Assembly (NCBI GenBank): GCA_964544305.1
Contig: CAZJAZ010000050.1
Location: 1 to 20,430 of the forward strand
DNA from: JAFDWI01 sp964544305
GTDB lineage: Bacteria; Actinomycetota; Acidimicrobiia; Acidimicrobiales; Iamiaceae
Direction of reading: 5' to 3'
DNA length: 20,430 nucleotides
Shown here: in pieces, positions 7,658 through 14,326 of the stretch
Layout: every line of letters starts with the position of its first letter
Position numbering within the stretch: the first letter of the stretch is position 1
The notes under the pieces: generated by a model
The model's database searches: none
Seen by the model: only the letters and a program-made list of their open reading frames with translations
What the model was told of the DNA's origin: nothing
Translations under genes and position numbers: made by a program

Positions 7658-7998
7658 CGCTGTCCGGTTGGTGCAGGCCCATCGTCAAAGAGATGACCAA
7701 GATGTGCGTCGCAGTTCGCGCAGCGCGCTTCAGTGCGAACCATGCCGTGGGACGCATCGGAAATGAGATGCACCCGAGTGGGGTCAATGGCTGCAAAAAA
7801 GCTTGGCCAACCCGAACCCGATTCGTACTTCGTCGTCGATTCAAACAATGGCTCATGGCAGACAACACAGCGGTAGGTGCCAACCTCGTGATTGTCCCAG
7901 TACACGCCGGTAAAAGCTTGTTCGGTTCCACTATTTTGGGTGACCTCATACTGCAGTGGGGTGAGGCGGGCGGCAAGCTCTTCGGAGGATTCAGGCAT
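7597..7998 (-). CDS. msrB: Peptide-methionine (R)-S-oxide reductase
   Basis: 133 aa, typical for MsrB, which reduces the R epimer of methionine sulfoxide in proteins. Zinc-site cysteines are Cys44, Cys47, Cys93 and Cys96 (YRCVVCHEPLF and RCANCDAHLGHLFDDGP). The nucleophile is Cys116 in GQRYCMNSASLDF, and the YESGSGWPSF and HGMVRTE motifs are present. The position just before GWPSF, which carries the recycling Cys in many MsrBs, is Ser here. Cys125 is an alternative, or an external thiol. The ATG at 7998 is chosen over an upstream in-frame TTG (8046) because it matches the family start and has GGAG 6 nt before it. The last 20 codons, including that of Cys116, overlap the glycosyltransferase gene. 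Confidence 0.95.
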   Translation of the reverse strand: MPESSEELAARLTPLQYEVTQNSGTEQAFTGVYWDNHEVGTYRCVVCHEPLFESTTKYESGSGWPSFFAAIDPTRVHLISDASHGMVRTEARCANCDAHLGHLFDDGPAPTGQRYCMNSASLDFCPTEPSSQK

Positions 7999-8072
7999 TT
8001 GGGGCTCCAGGTTCGTAGCGAATTCGTCAGAACCATTGTGCCGCAATTGTTTTTGTTCGCCACGTCATACTG

Positions 8073-8085
8073 AGAACGCAGTTCT
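8073..8085. repeat. Perfect 13-nt palindrome AGAACgcaGTTCT, possible operator
   Basis: An inverted repeat of 5 nt arms around GCA lies in the 171-nt gap between msrB and the acyl-CoA dehydrogenase, about 50 nt upstream of the candidate -35. The size suits a dimeric repressor such as a TetR-type fatty-acid regulator, but no regulator gene is nearby. It is not a LexA box, which needs four bases between GAAC and GTTC. Chance is possible. Confidence 0.25.
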
Positions 8086-8134
8086 ACGATCACTAAAGTG
8101 TGAGCGCATCGCTTCCGGGTACGGTTTGGCCTCG

Positions 8135-8162
8135 TTGGTTTGTTACAAGCGGACACTAATCT
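8135..8162 (+). promoter_or_regulatory. Candidate promoter for leaderless acyl-CoA dehydrogenase mRNA
   Basis: TTGGTT (8135-8140), a 16-nt spacer and TAATCT (8157-8162) make a fair sigma-70-type promoter. The -10 ends 7 nt before the ATG at 8170, so the predicted transcript begins at the start codon. The absence of any Shine-Dalgarno sequence before 8170 agrees with this and supports that start over the upstream in-frame codon at 8140. Confidence 0.5.
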
Positions 8163-8169
8163 GTCGGCC

Positions 8170-9966
8170 ATGACCGACTACACCCCGCCGCTCGCCGACA
8201 TGCTTTTCGCGTTACATCATGTGGCAGACCTTGACGAAGTTCATGGTTTTGCCGGTTTTGAGCATGCTGACAGCGAGAGTGTGACCGCGATTCTCGAAGA
8301 GTACGGCCGGTTTATTTCGACCGAAGTTGCTCCGACGAACCGTATTGGTGATGTCGAAGAGTCACGCTGGGATGATGGTGCAGTCATCACACCGGAGGTT
8401 TTCAAGGCGGCCTACGCGGGTTACACCCAAGCGGGATGGTCAAGTGTGCCATTTGACGTTGATCTGGGGGGTGGAGGATTTCCTTGGATGGTGGGAATCG
8501 CCATGCAAGAGATGCTCAACAGCGCAAACATGGCGTTTGCGATGGCACCGCTATTGACACAAGGTGCAATTGACGCGATTAAAGCGCATGGTGACGAAAT
8601 TCTGCGCTCAACGTATCTCCCCAAGATGATCTCTGGCGAGTGGACTGGATCAATGAATCTGACTGAACCGGACGCTGGTTCAGACGTGGGAAATGTGCGT
8701 ACCCGTGCAGTGCCGGCAGGTGACGGCACCTATCTCATTTCAGGAACAAAGATTTTCATCACATTCGGTGAACACGATCTCACCGACAACATTGTGCATT
8801 TGGTACTTGCCCGCTTGCCCGATGCGCCGGTCGGCACGAAAGGTATTTCCTGTTTTGTCGTGCCGAAGTTCTTCGTCGCTGACGATGGCAGCCTTGGAGA
8901 CCGAAATGATGTTCGTTGTTTGAGTATTGAACACAAGATGGGCATCAAGGCTTCGCCAACCTGTGTGCTCGAATACGGCGGCAACTCGCAAGGCGCCATT
9001 GGTTGGCTCCTCGGAGAGCCCAACGCGGGAATGCGCACCATGTTCACCATGATGAACAATGCACGTCTCGGCGTAGGAATCGAGGGGCTCGGTTTGGCAG
9101 AGCGCGCCTATCAACAGGCGGTGAGCTATGCGAAAGAACGCCAACAAGGCCGTGCGGTTGGGGCGCCGAAAGGGGAGCGATCTGCGATCATTGACCACCC
9201 CGATGTACGGCGCATGCTGCTCTCAATGAAAGCCTCTATCGAGGCGTTACGAGCGCTGTGTTATTTCGATGCATATCACATTGACCGCGCACACCATCAC
9301 GGTGATGCATCACAGCGGACGGCATCAAGTGAGCTTGTTGAGTTACTCACACCTCTGTGTAAAGCGTGGGGGACCGATCTCGCCGTTGAAGTAACCTCTA
9401 GTGCGATCCAGGTGCATGGCGGTATGGGTTTCATTGAAGAAACTGGAGTAGCCCAGCATTTCCGCGACGCACGAATAACCCCGATTTATGAGGGCACCAA
9501 CGGCATTCAGGCCATGGACCTCGTCGGCCGCAAACTCGGTCTGCGGGGAGGCGCCGTGTTTGCGTCATTATTGGGTTGGATCCAAACAACGGCAAACGAC
9601 ATTGCCGCTCTTGGTGATGATGGAGAAAAGATTGCGCAGCGACTCAGCGAGGCGATTCAAGCAACAGAAGCCGCTGCAGGTTGGCTAACCGAACATGGCA
9701 TGTCGAATGTGAATGACGCCTTGACCGGGGCGACACCATTCCTCACGATGTGTTCTCGTTTGGTTGGTGGCTGGCTGCTCGCCAAAGAGGCGGTAGCGGC
9801 AGCGCACCTGACCGAACAAGGTGCTGGCGATGCATCGTTCCACGCGGCGAAAATGGCGACGGCGCGCTTTTTTGCTGACAATATTTTGTCGAGCGTTCCC
9901 GGGCTTGTCGCGTCGGTTCAAAGCGGCGCATCGGGTCTGTTCGCGGTGCCCGTTGACGCATACTGA
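8170..9966 (+). CDS. Acyl-CoA dehydrogenase, long form with C-terminal ACDH_C domain
   Basis: A 598-aa flavoenzyme that introduces a double bond into an acyl-CoA thioester. N-terminal helices (1-70) begin MTDYTPPLADMLFAL, typical of the roughly 600-aa subgroup that includes some FadE proteins and the methylmercaptopropionyl-CoA dehydrogenase DmdC. The FAD/substrate region has GSMNLTEPDAGSDVGNVRTR at 160-179; the C-terminal catalytic domain has QVHGGMGFIEE (414-424) and the catalytic base Glu441 in PIYEGTNGIQAMDL. The extra domain from about 470 is the ACDH_C type. The substrate is not determined. The stop lies 6 nt from the stop of the convergent kinase gene. Confidence 0.92.
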   Translation: MTDYTPPLADMLFALHHVADLDEVHGFAGFEHADSESVTAILEEYGRFISTEVAPTNRIGDVEESRWDDGAVITPEVFKAAYAGYTQAGWSSVPFDVDLGGGGFPWMVGIAMQEMLNSANMAFAMAPLLTQGAIDAIKAHGDEILRSTYLPKMISGEWTGSMNLTEPDAGSDVGNVRTRAVPAGDGTYLISGTKIFITFGEHDLTDNIVHLVLARLPDAPVGTKGISCFVVPKFFVADDGSLGDRNDVRCLSIEHKMGIKASPTCVLEYGGNSQGAIGWLLGEPNAGMRTMFTMMNNARLGVGIEGLGLAERAYQQAVSYAKERQQGRAVGAPKGERSAIIDHPDVRRMLLSMKASIEALRALCYFDAYHIDRAHHHGDASQRTASSELVELLTPLCKAWGTDLAVEVTSSAIQVHGGMGFIEETGVAQHFRDARITPIYEGTNGIQAMDLVGRKLGLRGGAVFASLLGWIQTTANDIAALGDDGEKIAQRLSEAIQATEAAAGWLTEHGMSNVNDALTGATPFLTMCSRLVGGWLLAKEAVAAAHLTEQGAGDASFHAAKMATARFFADNILSSVPGLVASVQSGASGLFAVPVDAY

Positions 9967-9972
9967 CATGTG

Positions 9973-10965
9973 TCAACCAGGTATTGCGAGTTCGCCGCTG
10001 AGCGCATCAAGGTAGCTTGAACCATCGATTGCTTGACGCAATCGATGATAGGGATGTTCAATCGGAAGTTGGTTCGGCGCGACGCGTGGCGGGTACGCAA
10101 GGAGTTCGGCGACGTCCCAGGCAAATCCGTAGACACGCACCCGTTCAGTAACGAATGGGGCATCAAAAAGCTCGGGATATTCATCAGCCATCCACCAGGG
10201 CACTTCTCGGTAGTCCATCGCTCGGGCCCGGTCTTCGTAGTCCGGGGCAGCATGAAGATGTGGATAGGCACAACAACGCAAGAAAATATCCAGATCAAGG
10301 TCTGGAGGCCCAGGCCGTGCCCATTCAAAATCTAAGATGCCCGTTACTGACTGTCCATCCCAAAGGATGTTTTCAAATGTAAGATCGCCGTGGATGAGTG
10401 TGGGGACATCAAACGGTGTGAGATACTCCGCGTCAGCCTGGATGCGGCGCTCAAGCGCCTGAATGAATGGCGAATCAACAAATTCAAGCGTGTGGAGGCG
10501 ATCAACTGCTCCAAGGAGCGGTTGTACCGCGTCGCGGCCCCTTTGGGCACGTTGGAGCAACTGAGGCGTGTGTGTCAGTGGAGGGAGGTTCGGGGCTTTG
10601 GTGCGATGGACCGCTTTGAGACGTCGCGCGAGTTGTGTGATGGCGGCGTGTCGTTGTTCTGTACTCATCCCCGGCCACCAGCGTCCGAGAGGGTGGCCGG
10701 GAAGCCGTTCAAGAATGAGAAAATCGGCACCAACTTCACCGCCGTACGCCACAATGTTGGGATAGCCCACTTCGCTGGGAAGGTGCACTGCTAGGGCGGC
10801 CTCGCGACGCAGTCGATCATTGGCCTGCGAGTTGACACGCACAATGAGTTCGTGACCGATCCAGACTTCGTTCGTGACGCTATTGGCCGGTTCAAGGGGG
10901 ACGGACGGATCAAGCCCGGCCGCATCAAGCGCGTGCCGGGCGCGCATTTCAGCAAATCGACTCAT
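9973..10965 (-). CDS. Aminoglycoside-phosphotransferase-fold (APH) small-molecule kinase
   Basis: A 330-aa kinase-fold protein. The catalytic loop HGDLTFEN is at 192-199 (Asp194 base, Asn199), and the metal-binding DFEWA is at 212-216 (the DFG equivalent). DFLILERLPGHPLG (81-94) is the hinge region. The family covers aminoglycoside, choline, homoserine and macrolide kinases; nothing in the sequence or context points to antibiotic resistance, and the substrate is unknown. The frame is open up to 11043, but the ATG at 10965 has a strong Shine-Dalgarno AAGGAGG 5 nt upstream and begins the protein-like sequence (MSRFAEMRARHAL). Its 3' end holds a perfect inverted repeat at 10023-10047. Confidence 0.87.
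   Translation of the reverse strand: MSRFAEMRARHALDAAGLDPSVPLEPANSVTNEVWIGHELIVRVNSQANDRLRREAALAVHLPSEVGYPNIVAYGGEVGADFLILERLPGHPLGRWWPGMSTEQRHAAITQLARRLKAVHRTKAPNLPPLTHTPQLLQRAQRGRDAVQPLLGAVDRLHTLEFVDSPFIQALERRIQADAEYLTPFDVPTLIHGDLTFENILWDGQSVTGILDFEWARPGPPDLDLDIFLRCCAYPHLHAAPDYEDRARAMDYREVPWWMADEYPELFDAPFVTERVRVYGFAWDVAELLAYPPRVAPNQLPIEHPYHRLRQAIDGSSYLDALSGELAIPG
10023..10047. repeat. Perfect 10-bp inverted repeat with 5-nt loop inside the kinase gene 3' end
   Basis: Arms catcgattgc (10023-10032) and gcaatcgatg (10038-10047) flank ttgac. The stem lies inside the coding sequence of the APH-fold gene but only 57 nt past the stop of the convergent acyl-CoA dehydrogenase. There is no T-run on either strand, so it is not a classical intrinsic terminator. 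It may stabilise or end the dehydrogenase mRNA. Confidence 0.5.
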
Positions 10966-10986
10966 CACACCCTCCTTGAGCGTGTG
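10966..10986 (-). promoter_or_regulatory. Shine-Dalgarno of the kinase gene in a small hairpin loop
   Basis: On the minus-strand RNA, CACAC and GTGTG form a 5-bp stem whose loop contains the full AAGGAGG ribosome site, with GTGTG directly abutting the ATG at 10965. The site decides the start codon. The hairpin would hold the Shine-Dalgarno exposed, or modulate access. The rest of the 226-nt gap to 11191 shows no clear promoter. Confidence 0.4.
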
Positions 10987-11191
10987 GTCCAATACCTCAT
11001 CGTTCAGCCATCGGAGACCAGCGTAGGAGCCTTGATAGGGCAAAAGTTGTCATTTTGGAATTTGAATCGATTGGCCCAAGTCAAAAGGACCACTCTGTGC
11101 AATGAGACAGATTGAAACAGGGCCTTTGTCGCAAGATCCGGCATACTTGGTGTTCGATAGATGACTCGCACAGTCGACGTGAGGAAGTGCA

Positions 11192-11677
11192 ATGAACCTC
11201 TATGAACACACAATGACATCCCTCAACGGAAAACCGTTTGATCTTGGGCAACTTGAAGGTGACGTTGTGATGATCGTCAATGTTGCGTCGAAATGTGGCT
11301 TGACTCCCCAATACAGCGCTCTCGAACACCTCCATGAAACATATGGACCCAAGGGATTTCATGTCGTGGGATTTCCATGCAACCAATTCATGGGACAAGA
11401 GCCAGGCAGCCCGGAAGAGATCGCTGAATTTTGTTCAGCGACCTATGGGGTGACGTTTCCGATGAGTGCCAAGATTGATGTGAACGGTGAGCAGCGGGAC
11501 CCGCTCTATCGTGATCTTGTCAAGTTCGCCGACGAAGAGGGGTACGTTGGCGACATTCGATGGAATTTCGAAAAGTTTGTGATCGGACGAAACGGTGACA
11601 TCGTGGCCCGTTTTGCGCCCCAGGTTGAACCAGATGCACCTGAGGTCATTGCACTCATTACTGCGCAGCTTGATTGA
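11192..11677 (+). CDS. Glutathione-peroxidase-family thiol peroxidase
   Basis: 161 aa, the normal bacterial length. The peroxidatic Cys35 is in NVASKCGLTPQY, and the family signature VVGFPCNQFMGQEPG follows. The catalytic tetrad is completed by Gln69, Trp124 and Asn125 (WNFEKFVIGRNG). Cys81 in FCSATYGVTFP sits where the resolving Cys of thioredoxin-dependent members lies, so the reductant is more likely thioredoxin than glutathione, which actinobacteria usually lack (family knowledge). It detoxifies peroxides in the cytoplasm. The ATG at 11192 has GAGGAAG 4 nt upstream. Its stop is 1 nt before the helicase start, so the two are co-transcribed. Confidence 0.93.
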   Translation: MNLYEHTMTSLNGKPFDLGQLEGDVVMIVNVASKCGLTPQYSALEHLHETYGPKGFHVVGFPCNQFMGQEPGSPEEIAEFCSATYGVTFPMSAKIDVNGEQRDPLYRDLVKFADEEGYVGDIRWNFEKFVIGRNGDIVARFAPQVEPDAPEVIALITAQLD

Positions 11678-11678
11678 G

Positions 11679-12684
11679 ATGAGCGTCGCTGAACCACTTA
11701 ATTTTTCAGACCTTGGGGTAGACCAAGGCCTTGTCGATGCGCTGAAATCAGCCGGCGCTACGCATCCATTTGCCATCCAAGAACTCACCATTGCTGATTC
11801 GATTGCAGGTCGTGATGTCTGCGGCAAAGCAAAGACGGGATCCGGGAAGACCTTGGCCTTTGGCGTGCCGATGCTTCAACGACTCTCGCAAGGAAAGAGT
11901 GGAGTAACCCGCGGACTCGTGTTGGTGCCGACTCGGGAACTCGCACAGCAAGTGACCGATGAACTCGCCCCGCTCGGCCAGGCGATAGGCATTCGTGTTG
12001 GTGCCATTTATGGCGGCGCAGACTTGTCCGCGCAGCAACAGTTGTTGACAACGGGAATCGACGTGGTCGTTGCAACCCCCGGTCGCTTGATTGACTTTGT
12101 CGACAAAGAAAAAGCGGTGCTTGCCAATATCGAAATGGTGGTGGTTGACGAAGCTGATCGCATGGCGGACATGGGTTTTCTGCCGCAGGTCGAATGGCTG
12201 CTCCGACACGTTCCTGATNNNNNNNNNNNNNNNNNNNNNNNNNNNNNNNNNNNNNNNNNNNNNNNNNNNNNNNNNNNNNNNNNNNNNNNNNNNNNNNNNN
12301 NNNNNNNNNNNNNNNNNNTCTGAGGGCATCAAAGTCGGTTCAATCCACGGGAATTTGCGCCAGAACGAACGTGAACGGGCGCTGAGCCAATTCTCCAACG
12401 GCGGCCTGGCCGTATTGGTCGCGACGAATGTTGCCGCGCGTGGCATCCATATTGACGATATCGACCTCGTTATTCACTTCGACCCACCAGATAATCACAA
12501 ATCGTATCTCCACCGTTCAGGCAGGACTGCGCGTGCGGGGGAGTCAGGCATCGTCGTGACGTTGGTACTCTGGAACCAAGAACTTGAGGTTCGACGTTTG
12601 CAAAAACGCGTTGGCATTGACATTCCGCTCGTCGAAGTGCTTTCAAATGATGCACGTCTCGGGAACCTCGCGGACTGGACGTGA
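11679..12684 (+). CDS. DEAD-box RNA helicase, interrupted by an assembly gap
   Basis: Left of the gap, 180 residues carry the Q motif (HPFAIQ, Gln34), Walker A AKTGSGKT (51-58), PTRELAQQV, TPGRL and DEAD (157-160). Right of the gap, 121 residues carry the HGN of domain 2, motif V (LVATNVAARGIHI) and motif VI (HRSGRTARAG). Motif III (SAT) and motif IV are lost in the Ns. It unwinds short RNA duplexes in ribosome assembly or mRNA decay; RhlE-like is the closest impression. The short C-terminal tail ends soon after domain 2. The ATG at 11679 follows the peroxidase stop by one base. The two halves are in different frames across 100 Ns, which only shows that the gap length is a placeholder. Confidence 0.9.
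12219..12318. other. Run of 100 Ns (scaffold gap of unknown true size)
   Basis: Exactly 100 unknown bases fall inside the helicase. A codon begins at 12219 on the left and at 12319 on the right, so the real missing length should be a multiple of 3. Comparison with the usual DEAD-box spacing suggests about 250-270 nt. Confidence 0.99.
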
Positions 12685-12734
12685 TGGGATCGACTGAGAA
12701 GTTGAAAAATTGGGCAATTTGTCCACTCCAGAAC

Positions 12735-12763
12735 TGTTCAATGTGTGCCGATACGTGTAGCGT
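12735..12763 (+). promoter_or_regulatory. Weak candidate promoter before the zinc-ribbon gene
   Basis: TGTTCA (12735-12740), 17 nt and TAGCGT (12758-12763) lie in the 100-nt gap after the helicase. The Shine-Dalgarno GGAGG (12774-12778) is 6 nt from the ATG at 12785. An AT-rich palindrome, AAATTgggcAATTT, sits just upstream at 12707-12720. The -35 is poor. Confidence 0.3.
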
Positions 12764-12784
12764 GAATGGTGTCGGAGGATTGCC

Positions 12785-14326
12785 ATGACCGACGTCAAGG
12801 TCGAGACAACGCAAACGTGTGGCAAATGTGGCCACGAGTTGAAGACAAGCGCGCTTTTTTGCACGAGTTGTGGCGAACGGCGTGACGAAGAAACCCAAGG
12901 ACAGGCGTCTGGTGCTGGAGATGCTGCGACAGCGTGTGGCGCTTGTGGTGCGAAACTCAAAGCTGGTGCAGAGTTCTGCACAAATTGTGGCGTATCAATA
13001 GAAGAGAAGGCCTCGGACCCGTCGGGGGAAACCCCGAAAGAACGGATCAGTCCGGCTGCGAGTCGGGCCATATTGGGCTCTGTTTCTGGGGGCATGGGCT
13101 CATACGTTGGCAAGTCAACGGCGCCCGCAGGTGGGGCAACACCACCGAAAACGGCGGCGGCAATCGCGCAAGAAGAAAGTCGAAGGCGCCGGATTTTGAT
13201 TGGCGTGATCGCCGCGGTTGTTGTTGGAATTTTGGGTGGTATTGGCCTAATCATTGCGATGCAATCCAATGGCGATGCTTCTCTCAAAGCGGGCGGGTCG
13301 CGCGCGAAGGGGTCCGTTGAATTCGATGGCGGTGGATCCGACTCGTCAGCGTCAGATACATCGACGGGCAAGAGCTCGTCGAAAGGTTCGCCTTCGAAAT
13401 CGAAAGGTGGCACGGCCGCAGGTTCGAAAGGACACGGAACAGGAACGTCGTCAAAAGGTTCATCCCCGTCGTCAACGTCGGGAGCGGGATCCTCTTCGTC
13501 GCATGCTTCTGGATCTGGTTCGTCCAAGGGAACCTCGACCGGCAGCAGCACGTCGAGCGGTTCAAGTGGACATTCGGCGAGTGGATCCGGTGGCGGCTCA
13601 TCTGGTGGAGGTGGCGGAGGAAGTCATCCGGTTGTGACTGCTCCACCACGAGCCTCCTTTACTCAAAGCGTAACGGTGCGTCCTGGCACGGTGTCCTTCC
13701 AGATCGCAAATTCTGGAGGCGGGAAGGTTTACTGGTCGATTTTCGGTGCAAGCATGCAGAATGACTCAGGGCTTTCTGCATCCGATTACTCCCGCTTTAC
13801 CGGGCAGGTTCGAGCGGCTGTCCCAGCGACGCCTGGCGGTCGACTGTCATTCTCGAATACCAGTGGCAGTATCAGCGCACATAGCTCGACAACGGTAACA
13901 ATTACTTGGTCTGATGGTATTGAAGGGCAAGCATCTGGATCGTTCCGTGTGCGCGCAAACGGGGCAGTAACAACAGTCTCGGTGAGCGGAGATAGCCGTC
14001 AAGCAGATACCCCTCGCTATGCCCGATCGGTTTCATGCACAAGTAACTGCGGCTACAGCGACAACATTTTCATGTACGTTGATCTCAACGCCGCTCCTGG
14101 TTTCATGCCAGCGCCGCTTGCCAATCTCAGCTGGGATGGGTGTGGCAATGTCTGTAACGTCACGGTCGGCGATATGAAGCCCTCTGGCTCGGGTTTTGTT
14201 CAACTCAGTGTCCAAACCGACGCCCACGTGCTCTTCCAACCAGGACAGACGCAACTTCATGTGTATGCGCCCGATAAGTCAGGTGTTTCGGGTGACGCAG
14301 TCGTGAAGATCTTTGCGCCGACTTGA
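12785..14326 (+). CDS. Double zinc-ribbon / single-TM / Ser-Gly linker / extracellular beta-domain protein
   Basis: A 513-aa protein with a clear order of parts. Two zinc ribbons (Cys12, 15, 26, 29 and Cys51, 54, 65, 68) are followed by a basic stretch (ESRRRR) and one TM helix at 137-158. A Ser/Gly/Lys-rich linker fills 161-280. An Ig-like or BACON-like beta domain spans about 288-400, and a last domain (about 401-513) has two Cys pairs (SCTSNC and GCGNVC) that could form disulfides. By the positive-inside rule the ribbons are cytoplasmic and the beta domains outside. No enzymatic motif is visible and I know no function for this architecture. It has a strong GGAGG ribosome site. The stop overlaps the methyltransferase start (TTGA), implying a common mRNA. 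It may connect a cytoplasmic nucleic-acid or protein partner to the surface (inference). Confidence 0.85.
   Translation: MTDVKVETTQTCGKCGHELKTSALFCTSCGERRDEETQGQASGAGDAATACGACGAKLKAGAEFCTNCGVSIEEKASDPSGETPKERISPAASRAILGSVSGGMGSYVGKSTAPAGGATPPKTAAAIAQEESRRRRILIGVIAAVVVGILGGIGLIIAMQSNGDASLKAGGSRAKGSVEFDGGGSDSSASDTSTGKSSSKGSPSKSKGGTAAGSKGHGTGTSSKGSSPSSTSGAGSSSSHASGSGSSKGTSTGSSTSSGSSGHSASGSGGGSSGGGGGGSHPVVTAPPRASFTQSVTVRPGTVSFQIANSGGGKVYWSIFGASMQNDSGLSASDYSRFTGQVRAAVPATPGGRLSFSNTSGSISAHSSTTVTITWSDGIEGQASGSFRVRANGAVTTVSVSGDSRQADTPRYARSVSCTSNCGYSDNIFMYVDLNAAPGFMPAPLANLSWDGCGNVCNVTVGDMKPSGSGFVQLSVQTDAHVLFQPGQTQLHVYAPDKSGVSGDAVVKIFAPT

Noticed and set aside
9973..10965. Antibiotic-resistance aminoglycoside phosphotransferase
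   Set aside because: Only the general APH fold motifs are present; the family includes many metabolic kinases and there is no mobile context.
12091..12684. A true frameshift in the DEAD-box gene
   Set aside because: The frame change coincides with a 100-N placeholder gap, so no frameshift is needed.
12707..12720. AAATTgggcAATTT as a terminator after the helicase
   Set aside because: The stem is short and AT-only with no following T-run; at best it is an operator or promoter element.
12643..13551. 302-codon minus-strand open frame with a Pro/Asp/Glu-rich N-terminus
   Set aside because: It mirrors the Ser/Gly-rich linker of the zinc-ribbon gene on the other strand; its composition is explained by that.
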